From C00003060 sp964440795 (lineage in GTDB: Bacteria > Desulfobacterota > Desulfobacteria > Desulfobacterales > C00003060), in contig CAYTTQ010000124.1 in assembly GCA_964440795.1 (NCBI GenBank), positions 1-6,213 on the forward strand: 6,213 nt of DNA. The letters run 5' to 3'. This document shows, piece after piece, positions 1 through 4,566 of this stretch (position 1 is its first letter; each line of letters starts with the position of its first letter). The translations under genes were made by a program, and so were the position numbers. The notes under the pieces were generated by a model that ran no database searches, was not told where the DNA came from, and was given only the letters and a program-made list of their open reading frames with translations.

Positions 1-54
1 TGGACGTATTTGATGATATTTGAGCATGTTATGTTGGTCCGACCCCGGAAGCCC
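1..54. repeat. 54-bp terminal direct repeat, copy 1
   Basis: Bases 1-54 are identical to 6160-6213, the last bases of the window. The copy begins TGGACGTATTTGATG and ends GGAAGCCC; the base after it (position 55, g) has no counterpart. This fits a circular molecule written with an overlap, giving a 6159-bp circle. A genuine repeat at both ends of an integrated segment would look the same. On the minus strand it contains CCGGGGTCGGACC (48..36), one base different from CCGGGGTCAGACC at 3425-3437. Confidence 0.95.
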
Positions 55-107
55 GAATTATTTCAATCCCTCGACAAGATCTGCCGTACACGCATAATCA
101 AATATTG

Positions 108-170
108 ATTAAACGACTCTTTTGGGCATCAAAAAGCACACTCTAAGACACTTTTAGCCCATGATTAAAG
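108..170. repeat. 63-bp dispersed direct repeat, copy A
   Basis: This 63-bp block matches 3355-3417 at 59 of 63 positions with no gaps and in the same orientation. It starts ATTAAACG and ends ATGATTAAAG. The conserved GGGC (124-127) and AAAAG can pair with CTTTT and GCCC (151-160), giving an imperfect hairpin with a small internal loop. The bases outside the block differ between copies, so its edges are sharp. It lies about 110 bp past the stop codon of the first vapC. No coding capacity is evident. It is probably a small intergenic repeat family; its nature is unknown. Confidence 0.85.
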
Positions 171-282
171 CAACATCTTTCGTAAAAACAGAAAATTATC
201 TTGGTTCGCCGCCGATCGCTGCAGACCGCGGGTAAACAGGTCTTGACTTACGCTGCCATCATGCGCACGGCTTTGCCCTCGA

Positions 283-729
283 TCATGCGGCTTCCATTGG
301 ATTCAGGACGTTGATTTTGCACAATTTGGCAATACTACAAAGCCTATTATCCGCACATACGAAATACCAGTCTTTCGATTGCAAAATCCTACAAGCGGCC
401 AAATGCAGAGCATCCAAAGACCTTAAACCATACTCTTTCGCGTATTCATTCATAAGTTGTTCTGCTTCATAAAGTACAGCAGTACCCAATAACTCCTGAT
501 TGAACTCTATGAGCTGTTCATTGAACGAATCGATGACGACTTCCAAATTTTTTTCAGATATATCTTTATTTCGATACCGTCGATAAATACTGCTTAAAAA
601 CTCTACTCGGACAAGATCCAGAACCCACAGCTCATTATCCGGATCATTGACTACCTTTTCCACTATTTCTGAACCATTTTCAAATTGAAAGAGCTTTACC
701 AAAGCGGAAGTGTCGAAAAAGTATTTCAT
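283..729 (-). CDS. vapC: VapC-type PIN-domain ribonuclease toxin
   Basis: This 148-residue protein has the length and motif order of a single PIN domain. PIN toxins are Mg2+-dependent ribonucleases that cut tRNA or rRNA and are held inactive by a cognate antitoxin. Visible family residues are Asp6 in FFDTSAL at the N-terminus, Glu43 in RVEFL, Asp106 in SLDALHLAA and Asp127 in CADNRL. These make up the expected acidic quartet, so the gene looks catalytically intact. The ATG at 729 overlaps the stop of the upstream antitoxin gene by four bases (ATGA), indicating translational coupling. The protein ends in NPMEAA, a normal place for this family, so it does not look truncated. The family call is firm. 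The RNA target cannot be read from the sequence. Confidence 0.92.
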   Translation of the reverse strand: MKYFFDTSALVKLFQFENGSEIVEKVVNDPDNELWVLDLVRVEFLSSIYRRYRNKDISEKNLEVVIDSFNEQLIEFNQELLGTAVLYEAEQLMNEYAKEYGLRSLDALHLAACRILQSKDWYFVCADNRLCSIAKLCKINVLNPMEAA

Positions 730-941
730 ATCCTGTCTTCTCTGTTATTTACTATATCTTCCGCCAATGACACTTTGCACATGGACAGAATTTTGCGTGC
801 TTTCAAATAGGGAGCTGCTGGCCGATTTTTTCTATAAGCAGTCTGCGCTTGTTTCAACAGGCGAATGTGGTTGTATACCATGGTCAGGGATTGAGGGGAC
901 AACTCTTTAATCTCTTTTATTGTTTGTTCTTGTAAAGTCAT
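726..941 (-). CDS. vapB: Antitoxin of the adjacent PIN toxin
   Basis: This 71-residue protein sits directly upstream of vapC and overlaps it by ATGA, the usual antitoxin-first order. An upstream ATG at 992 is in frame, but the start at 941 is preferred because AGGAGT lies 4-5 bases before it and the region upstream is leader-like. The N-terminal part (IKEIKELSPQSL followed by a helical IRLLKQAQ) resembles the DUF2281-like small antitoxins that precede PIN genes. The C-terminus is basic and ends AEDIVNNREDRI, a tail I associate with this pairing. No clear AbrB or ribbon-helix-helix DNA-binding motif is visible. The role is inferred mainly from position. It should bind and neutralise the toxin and may repress the operon. 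Confidence 0.8.
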   Translation of the reverse strand: MTLQEQTIKEIKELSPQSLTMVYNHIRLLKQAQTAYRKNRPAAPYLKARKILSMCKVSLAEDIVNNREDRI

Positions 942-986
942 ATAGACTCCTTTGTTTTTGAAACCCTTCACGCTGGATGAACCACA

Positions 987-1007
987 TGACAATATCGCCT
1001 GATGTCA
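987..1007. promoter_or_regulatory. Possible operator upstream of vapBC
   Basis: TGACA (987-991) and TGTCA (1003-1007) form a short inverted repeat with an 11-bp centre, about 50 bp upstream of the antitoxin start. Toxin-antitoxin operons are usually autorepressed through such sites. The arms are only 5 bp, so chance is a real alternative. A TTGACA hexamer here (minus strand, 1008..1003) has no acceptable -10 partner. Confidence 0.25.
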
Positions 1008-1039
1008 AACGGTTAGTCCATTATGGGATATTTTTTTAT

Positions 1040-1080
1040 ATGAAAGAACTGCCTGCCGTCCCGTTCTTTCATGCTTTTTT
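1040..1080 (+). terminator. Strong hairpin with T-tract; leader structure on the minus strand
   Basis: ATGAAAGAAC (1040-1049) and GTTCTTTCAT (1063-1072) are perfect 10-bp inverted arms around a 13-base loop. Read on the plus strand, GCTTTTTT follows directly, giving the layout of an intrinsic terminator. No plus-strand gene lies upstream, so it may simply block leftover transcription. On the minus strand the same stem lies in the leader of vapBC and is followed by A residues, so it is not a terminator in that direction. The loop sequence CCTGCCG (1052-1058) is complementary to CGGCAGG at 1086-1092, so a pseudoknot is possible. Confidence 0.55.
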
Positions 1081-1122
1081 CTGCCCGGCAGGGCATGGCC
1101 GTTAATAGAATCCTCATGGTCT

Positions 1123-1150
1123 ATGATAGCATTGATACACTATCTGTCAA
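1123..1150 (-). promoter_or_regulatory. Sigma70-type promoter reading toward vapBC
   Basis: On the minus strand a perfect -35 hexamer TTGACA (1150..1145) is followed after 16 bases by TATCAT (1128..1123), a good -10. Transcription would run into the vapBC operon with a leader of roughly 170 bases. The -35 box lies within the terminal inverted repeat of the neighbouring element while the -10 lies outside it, so the promoter appears to have been created at the insertion edge. TATCA occurs twice in direct orientation around the -10 (TATCAATGCTATCA), which could serve as a repressor site. There is no closer convincing promoter for vapBC. Confidence 0.65.
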
Positions 1151-1440
1151 GACATCTGCTTAAACCTAAATCCACCGCTTGCCGAGTTTGCCGGAGATGC
1201 GCGGCGGGGGGCATGCCGACGTACACGTGTACTTCAAGTGCCCACCAACAAAGCAGATCCGGTGAAATCGGCAAGCCTGAAGGGACAAAAAAATTGAAGG
1301 CACCCCCATCCAGGTAAGGGAGATAACCAGGTGACGCTTTTGCGCCGACCCATGGGTCAATAACTACTGACTATGCCTTTGAATAGTACATTTTTCAGTT
1401 TTTTTGGCGGTGGATTTGGGTTAAATTGGGACTTGACAGA
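1143..1440. mobile_element. MITE-like element with 34/36-bp terminal inverted repeats
   Basis: The left end (1143-1178) and the reverse complement of the right end (1440..1407) both start TCTGTCAAG. Both finish with nearly the same 19 bases (17 of 19 identical) ending AAATCCACCGC, separated by a non-matching 8 or 6 bases. This layout, a total length of 298 bp and the absence of a transposase gene indicate a miniature inverted-repeat element or an internally deleted insertion sequence. I see no target-site duplication: the left flank ends CACTA and the right flank begins ATCCC. The interior has a perfect 12-bp palindrome GTACACGTGTAC at 1221-1232. A 64-codon minus-strand frame inside is not protein-like. 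Each end carries an outward-facing TTGACA. I cannot assign it to an IS family. Confidence 0.68.
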
Positions 1441-1503
1441 ATCCCCGATGCCCATGGCACCCATCAACACCGGCAATCACCAAATACAACGGCTTCGTGA
1501 AAG

Positions 1504-1644
1504 CGCCACAGCCTGGTCCAGCAGATTCAGTTCATTGCGTGCAGCAGTAAGAAGTTCAATATTGGTTTTTCGCTCCAACTGACGGACAATAGCCGAACCC
1601 ACCATGCCCTTGTGCCCGGTGATAAAAACCTGCTGTTTTGACAT
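1504..1644 (-). pseudogene. fcl: GDP-L-fucose synthase, N-terminal fragment
   Basis: Fcl (WcaG) converts GDP-4-keto-6-deoxymannose to GDP-L-fucose for surface polysaccharides. Only the first 47 residues remain, against roughly 310-320 in the family. They hold the Rossmann nucleotide-binding start VFITGHKGMVGSAIVRQL and the following RNELNLLD. After LLDQAVA the frame continues for eight unrelated residues and stops at 1477. The 62 bases between the homology break and the MITE-like element (1441-1503) match nothing I recognise. The start at 1644 has GGAG about 9 bases upstream, so the native translation start of the gene is preserved. It follows the gmd fragment in the usual gmd-fcl order. The catalytic Tyr-x3-Lys region is missing, so the product cannot be active. 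Confidence 0.85.
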
Positions 1645-1687
1645 GTTTAATTCTCCACTGAAATAGTTGCGCAGTAGCCTTTGACCT

Positions 1688-2299
1688 TTAAAAACGCATG
1701 CTTTTGCGGGTGACAAAGGTTTCTCCCCGTATCGGGGATTCATGGTTGAACAAGATCCCGTTGCACGCGTAGATGCCATAGGCTTCCCGGTAATTGACGG
1801 TGATCCAGTAGGCATACAGCTTGGCACAGGCATAGGGGGACCGGGGATAAAACGGGGTGGTCCCGGTCTGGGGAATCTCCTGAACCTTTCCATACAGCTC
1901 TGAAGTGGATGCCTGGTAAAACCGCATCTTGTTTTCCATCCCCAGCAGACGAATGCCTTCCAGCATCCGCAGGGTCCCCAGGGCATCGGTATCTGCCGTG
2001 TATTCAGGGGATTCAAAAGAGACCTGGACATGGGACTGGGCAGCCAGGTTATACACCTCATCGGGCTGCACCTGCTGCAGGATGCGGATCAGGTTGGTGG
2101 CATCGGGCAGGTCCCCGTAATGCAGGATGAATTCCCGGTTTTCCGTATGGGGATCCTGGTACAAATGATCCACCCGTTCCGTGTTCAGCAAAGATGCCCG
2201 GCGCTTGATGCCATGGACTTCATATCCTTTTTCCAGCAGAAACTGGGCAAGGTAGGCACCGTCCTGGCCGGTTATGCCGGTGATGAGGGCTGTTTTCAT
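1688..2299 (-). pseudogene. gmd: GDP-mannose 4,6-dehydratase, truncated at the C-terminal half
   Basis: Gmd catalyses the first committed step from GDP-mannose to GDP-fucose and related 6-deoxyhexoses. Residues 1-199 are clearly Gmd: the NADP-binding GITGQDGAYL (8-17), KRRASLLNTERVDHLY, the YNLAAQSHV segment (83-91), and the catalytic Thr132/Glu134 (STSELYG) with Tyr156 and Lys160 (YACAK). HESPIRGETFVTRK is also standard. Homology stops at about 1703, and the frame ends four codons later (SMRF, stop). A complete Gmd is about 345-370 residues, so the C-terminal substrate-binding half is missing. The start at 2299 has AAGGA 6 bases upstream. About 60 bases separate the break from the fcl start, which suggests one deletion inside a gmd-fcl operon. 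A stable half-protein is unlikely. Confidence 0.93.
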
Positions 2300-2525
2300 T
2301 TTTTATCCTTTTTCCTGTTCATTTAACAATGCCATTTCCGACTCCACCACCAACCGGGCCACAGATTAAAGCTCCTTTTGTTAGAAAAATATATGAACAG
2401 GGGAAAAAGTTTCTGTCAAGCAAATGAAAGAAATTAGGATAGAGGAACACCAACAACTTTCTGATTGGAACTATAAATTGACGTCATCAAAAATGTAAAA
2501 AGTATGGTCTCCATAATGTCGGCGA
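2300..2525. other. Intergenic gap between gmd and the higA-type gene
   Basis: No gene is supported here. The region is AT-rich and holds the gmd ribosome-binding site at its left edge. It also contains an 8-bp palindrome TGACGTCA (2479-2486), a 24-codon plus-strand frame starting at about 2424 with no support, and the hairpin listed separately. I find no convincing gmd promoter. Confidence 0.6.
2484..2515 (-). terminator. Weak terminator candidate after the higA-type gene
   Basis: On the minus strand TATGG-AGA-CCATA (2515..2503) forms a 5-bp stem with a 3-base loop, followed directly by CTTTTTACATTTTTG. It starts 10 bases after the stop codon of the higA-type antitoxin, the expected place for an operon end. 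The stem is short and has only two GC pairs per arm, so it would be a poor terminator. Confidence 0.35.
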
Positions 2526-2837
2526 CTATGACCTCAATTCTGACCCGGCCGGCTTGTGGGGCTTGACAGTCATATCCACGCCCAGGGCACGCATCACCGC
2601 TAACATATTTTTTAAGGTGGGGTTTCCCTGCTCACTGAATGAACGGTAAAGTTGCTCTCTGGAAAGCCCTGTTTCCCTGGATAACTCTGTCATGCCCTCG
2701 GCACGTGCGACTACGCCCATCGCTTTGGCTATATAAGCGGTATCACCTGTTTCTAATGCATCAGATAAAAAAATAGCGATACTCTCTTGATTCTCCAACG
2801 CTACTGCCGGATCGTAATCATAGATAGGTTCTTTCAT
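2526..2837 (-). CDS. HigA/HI1420-type addiction-module antidote protein
   Basis: This 103-residue protein matches the family of putative addiction-module antidotes that pair with HI1419-type RelE/HigB toxins. It opens EPIYDYDPAVAL, contains FLSDALETGDTAYIAKAMGVVARAEGM, and has a helix-turn-helix of the XRE/Cro type from about residue 48 to 90 (SRETGLSREQLYRSFSEQGN, then PTLKNMLAVMRALG). It should neutralise the toxin and repress the operon. The ATG at 2837 is chosen over an in-frame GTG at 2849 because GGAGG lies five bases before the ATG and overlaps that GTG. The start codon overlaps the stop of the preceding hybrid ORF by ATGA. It looks intact, yet most of its own toxin gene is gone, so it is now effectively an orphan antitoxin. 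Confidence 0.9.
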   Translation of the reverse strand: MKEPIYDYDPAVALENQESIAIFLSDALETGDTAYIAKAMGVVARAEGMTELSRETGLSREQLYRSFSEQGNPTLKNMLAVMRALGVDMTVKPHKPAGSELRS

Positions 2838-2977
2838 GATTTCCTCCACGCTTCCGCAAGTTGCAATGCGGTCTCTAAATCTTTTTGCTGGCTGCGTTTA
2901 TCGCCTCCGCACAGCAATAGATGAACATGCTTAATATGCAAAAGGTTGCTGATGGGAGTCGAATTGCGGACAATCAT
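2834..2977 (-). CDS. Chimeric toxin remnant: DUF3368 PIN N-terminus fused to HI1419/HigB C-terminus
   Basis: A 47-codon frame lies exactly between the UPF0175 antitoxin and the HigA-type antitoxin and overlaps each by ATGA. Its first 14-20 residues (MIVRNSTPISNLLHI) read like the start of a DUF3368 PIN toxin, the usual partner of UPF0175. Its last 28 or so residues (LLCGGDKRSQQKDLETAL and on to AEAWRKS) read like the end of an HI1419-type RelE/HigB toxin, the usual partner of the HigA-type antidote. The simplest reading is an in-frame recombination joining two toxin genes near an LL codon pair, with loss of about 120 PIN residues and about 70 RelE residues. Neither toxin active site is complete, so it is probably inactive. 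It may persist because it keeps translation of the downstream antitoxin coupled. Expression is unknown. Confidence 0.72.
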   Translation of the reverse strand: MIVRNSTPISNLLHIKHVHLLLCGGDKRSQQKDLETALQLAEAWRKS

Positions 2978-3231
2978 ATCGCTCTTTCAAGGGATGACAT
3001 GTCCTTTTCTATCTCTTCAGGATCACTATGAAACGCAATACGGTTTTCGGATAGAAATCGTTCAAATTCCATTCGGTTCATATTTAAAGAAGCACCCTGG
3101 CCTGATGTAATAATCCGCTCCTCGTAGAGCCTTAAAACAAGCTCCCGCATGATAATATCCTTAGCCCTGCCTGGAGGAAGCTTTATTTGCGAAGCTATCT
3201 TAGATGGTATTTCCAGAATAATTGATTCCAT
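2974..3231 (-). CDS. UPF0175-family antitoxin
   Basis: This 85-residue protein has the UPF0175 layout: an N-terminal strand MESIILEIPSKIA, a helical ELVLRLYEERIITSGQGASL, and the family core NRMEFERFLSENRI, followed by an acidic tail (DPEEIEKDM). UPF0175 proteins are small DNA-binding antitoxins that normally precede a DUF3368 PIN toxin, and here the next frame does begin like DUF3368. The ATG at 3231 has AAAGGA six bases upstream. The stop overlaps the ATG of the chimeric ORF (ATGA). The gene looks complete, but its cognate toxin survives only as a short N-terminal stub, so it is an orphan antitoxin at the head of a three-cistron operon. It may repress this operon. Confidence 0.87.
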   Translation of the reverse strand: MESIILEIPSKIASQIKLPPGRAKDIIMRELVLRLYEERIITSGQGASLNMNRMEFERFLSENRIAFHSDPEEIEKDMSSLERAI

Positions 3232-3291
3232 GGCATTTCCTTTGGTCTACAATTTAACCTGAAAGTTATGGCTCTTCCGGCTACTTACTCA

Positions 3292-3320
3292 AAAGTACCC
3301 CGTCAATGCCAGAAAGTCAA
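3292..3320 (-). promoter_or_regulatory. Weak promoter candidate for the UPF0175 operon
   Basis: On the minus strand TTGACT (3320..3315) and TACTTT (3297..3292) are separated by 17 bases, about 60 bases ahead of the UPF0175 start. The -35 matches the consensus at five of six positions and the -10 is poor. The spacing is ideal, but the call rests only on these hexamers. Confidence 0.35.
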
Positions 3321-3354
3321 TATTCACCAACAAAGGAACAACCCCAACCATTTT

Positions 3355-3417
3355 ATTAAACGCCTCTTTCGGGCATCAAAAAGCACCCCCTAAGACACTT
3401 TTAGCCCATGATTAAAG
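3355..3417. repeat. 63-bp dispersed direct repeat, copy B
   Basis: This is the second copy of the block at 108-170, with the same orientation, the same length and four substitutions. One change replaces the last T of CTTTT with C, while the GGGC and GCCC arms are unchanged. It lies about 120 bp upstream of the UPF0175 antitoxin, and the CCGGGGTCAGACC motif begins 8 bases beyond it. Together the copies bracket both minus-strand toxin-antitoxin operons and the gmd/fcl remains. Confidence 0.85.
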
Positions 3418-3423
3418 TAATTT

Positions 3424-3486
3424 ACCGGGGTCAGACCCTGAATTTAAAGCATTTCACCGGGGTAGCTCCGGTAGATGGCACCGGGG
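3424..3486. repeat. REP-like cluster of ACCGGGG motifs
   Basis: ACCGGGG occurs at 3424-3430, 3456-3462 and 3480-3486 in the same direction. The first is part of CCGGGGTCAGACC. The second forms a small hairpin with CCGGT (ACCGG, seven bases, CCGGT). GC-rich extragenic motifs of this kind are often spread by REP-associated transposases, but no such gene is present. Nothing coding is seen. Confidence 0.45.
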
Positions 3487-3540
3487 CGTCTTTGCCTGTC
3501 GTAGCGAAGCATAGATCCCGCCCAGCGGGGCCCCGTTTAT

Positions 3541-3623
3541 CCCGTTAAACCACTTTGTCTTTTGTTTAACTGGGATGCAACCTTTTTTTGCTATTGTTTA
3601 ACTGGGGTTTCATCGGGGTTTCA
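3541..3623. repeat. Short direct and inverted repeats in a non-coding stretch
   Basis: TTGTTTAACTGGG is repeated exactly at 3562-3574 and 3594-3606, a 32-bp offset. CCCGTTAAAC (3541-3550) is nearly complementary to GTTTAACTGGG (3564-3574), forming a hairpin with one bulge. GGGGTTTCA is repeated at 3604-3612 and 3615-3623. The stretch 3487-3742 carries no supported gene. A frame at 3562-3819 on the plus strand is built from these repeats and has no protein-like features. Confidence 0.5.
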
Positions 3624-3742
3624 CTGGGCGCGAGACTTTCTTGCAAACTTATGGACCCCATTCAAGAAATCGGTAAAATATGCTGCGGTGTTTGATGGCA
3701 AAAAAAGTTATTTACTTATTTATGGACGTCCCCCCACTGCCC

Positions 3743-3931
3743 ATTATAGCCCAGGCGATCGTTGCCATGGATTTCCCGGTAGATTTTCTCCCCGCAGTCC
3801 CCTGCCCCAACGATTATAAGGTTTTTAGCTTCGGAAAGCCTTCTGCTCAATGATCTCAATAGTGCGCGGGTAATCACCCTGGATGGCTTATTATTGTCAC
3901 TGGCAAGCTCAAAATAAAGGCGAACAGCCAA
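3743..3931 (-). pseudogene. CapD/WbpM-type nucleotide-sugar epimerase/dehydratase, internal fragment
   Basis: About 63 residues match the junction between the membrane domain and the Rossmann domain of FlaA1/CapD/WbpM-type NDP-sugar dehydratases. These act in capsule and O-antigen sugar synthesis. The clear signature is NLIIVGAGDCGEKIYREI followed by RLGYN, where intact proteins continue VVGF-DDD. Here the frame instead runs into QWGDVHK and stops at 3716. The break is abrupt, next to the sequence GGGGGGACGTCC. Upstream of RLYFELAS the membrane helices are absent, because the sequence switches within a few bases to the tail of a VapB gene on the opposite strand. The family is usually about 600 residues, so this is a small non-functional piece. 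It adds to the gmd/fcl evidence for a polysaccharide locus. Confidence 0.75.
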
Positions 3932-3932
3932 T

Positions 3933-4040
3933 CGACAGCCGGAAACATGGCAGGATTACTTCGCCTCCGCACAAAGCCTGGCTGAAGACTTCCCTGAGGA
4001 TATCAGCGATCTTCCATTAGAGACCTGTGAAGACCTATGA
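3933..4040 (+). pseudogene. AbrB-type VapB antitoxin, C-terminal fragment
   Basis: The last 35 or so codons of a VapB-like antitoxin end at the TGA at 4038-4040, overlapping the ATG of the following vapC by ATGA. The visible tail is WQDYFASAQSLAEDF, then DISDLPLETCEDL, which has the acidic PLE-type ending typical of the toxin-binding arm of AbrB-fold VapB proteins. The N-terminal DNA-binding domain is missing: the frame is closed by TAA at 3915, and the sequence left of about 3931 belongs to the capD fragment. With no start codon or ribosome-binding site in view it is not expected to be expressed. The family call is moderate because only the tail is present. Confidence 0.6.
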
Positions 4041-4439
4041 CGAAATACATGCTGGATACCAATACATGCATCGCCGTTATGAAGGGACGTGCGGCAGTCC
4101 GATCAAAAATCAGCAGCATTGATCCCGTCAAAATCGGATCTCAAGCATTGTGCCGGCCGAACTTTCCTACGGGGTATGGAAAAGCAAGCAGCGCGAATGC
4201 AATCAACAAGCGCTCGATGATTTCTGTTCAATTTGCAATATTGGGGACTGGCCGCGGCCCGGGCGGCAGATACATACAGGGAAATACGGGCTTTTCTGGA
4301 GCAGCAGGGACGCATAATCGGGGCGAACGATCTCCTCATAGCAGCTCATGCCAGAGATCTTAATACTGTACTCATCACGAACAATACTCGTGAATTTGAA
4401 AGAATCCCCGATCTGCAAATTGATGACTGGACTTCCTGA
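4037..4439 (+). pseudogene. vapC: VapC-type PIN toxin broken by two frameshifts
   Basis: Three consecutive frames make up one complete PIN toxin of about 134 residues. The first holds KYMLDTNTCIAVMKG with the first catalytic Asp (residue 7) and runs to VKIG. The second gives SSIVPAELSYGVWKS with the conserved Glu. The third gives QYWGLAAARAADTYREI, GANDLLIAAHARDL with a catalytic Asp, and the end REFERIPDLQIDDWTS. Each switch needs one missing base: the first just after 4137, the second at about 4224. All four conserved parts remain, so decay is recent or the gaps are sequencing errors. The upstream antitoxin is also damaged, which supports real decay, since a live toxin without antidote would be harmful. 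There is no slippery heptamer at either site. Confidence 0.88.
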
Positions 4440-4486
4440 CTCCGTTTTCCGCCCTCTGCCCACCGCCTTCTGCCTTCCGTCCTATG
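4438..4486. repeat. Degenerate heptamer array, 7 units
   Basis: Seven 7-base units follow one another in phase: GACTCCG, TTTTCCG, CCCTCTG, CCCACCG, CCTTCTG, CCTTCCG, TCCTATG. The array begins within the stop codon of the broken vapC (TGA 4437-4439). It shares the exact 17 bases CCGCCTTCTGCCTTCCG with the longer array after the ATPase gene, in the same orientation. Confidence 0.75.
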
Positions 4487-4537
4487 TATCTTAATCATCC
4501 GGAATTCAGAATCCACTTCTTATAATGTAAATTCAGA

Positions 4538-4566
4538 TTGACATTTGTTGCAAAAAATTGTTAACT
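4538..4566 (+). promoter_or_regulatory. Promoter of the AAA ATPase gene
   Basis: TTGACA (4538-4543) is a perfect -35, followed after exactly 17 bases by TTAACT (4561-4566), a weak -10. The start codon is about 30 bases downstream, giving a short leader. The -10 overlaps the 12-bp inverted repeat listed next, so binding there would block initiation. A TATAAT at 4521-4526 has no matching -35. Confidence 0.55.

Noticed and set aside
108..170. Integron attC site
   Set aside because: The block has no GTTRRRY core and no matching RYYYAAC, and there is no integrase. The hairpin is too imperfect.
1166..1360. 64-codon minus-strand frame, with a plus-strand counterpart at 1123-1317
   Set aside because: Both lie in the MITE-like element, and neither shows a ribosome-binding site or protein-like composition.
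1477..2061. 194-codon minus-strand frame spanning gmd and fcl
   Set aside because: Most of it is gmd read out of frame; only the last part, from 1644, is the real fcl start. It is not a gmd-fcl fusion protein.
1909..2326. Several plus-strand frames of 63-98 codons
   Set aside because: They are antisense shadows of gmd, whose family motifs on the minus strand are unmistakable.
2479..2486. TGACGTCA palindrome
   Set aside because: An 8-bp palindrome is expected by chance at this window size, and it is not placed at a promoter.
3562..3819. 85-codon plus-strand frame
   Set aside because: It is made of short repeats and the antisense of the capD fragment, with no recognisable motif.
2892..3975. 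CGCCTCCGCACA occurring at both about 2900 and 3962
   Set aside because: It falls in unrelated coding contexts on opposite strands, and 12 bases without extended similarity is best taken as coincidence.
4037..4439. Programmed frameshifting in the broken vapC
   Set aside because: Two shifts are needed, and no slippery heptamer or stimulatory structure is visible at either site.
4521..4526. TATAAT hexamer as the ATPase -10
   Set aside because: The -35 position 17 bases upstream reads TCCGGA. The TTGACA/TTAACT pair closer to the gene is better.
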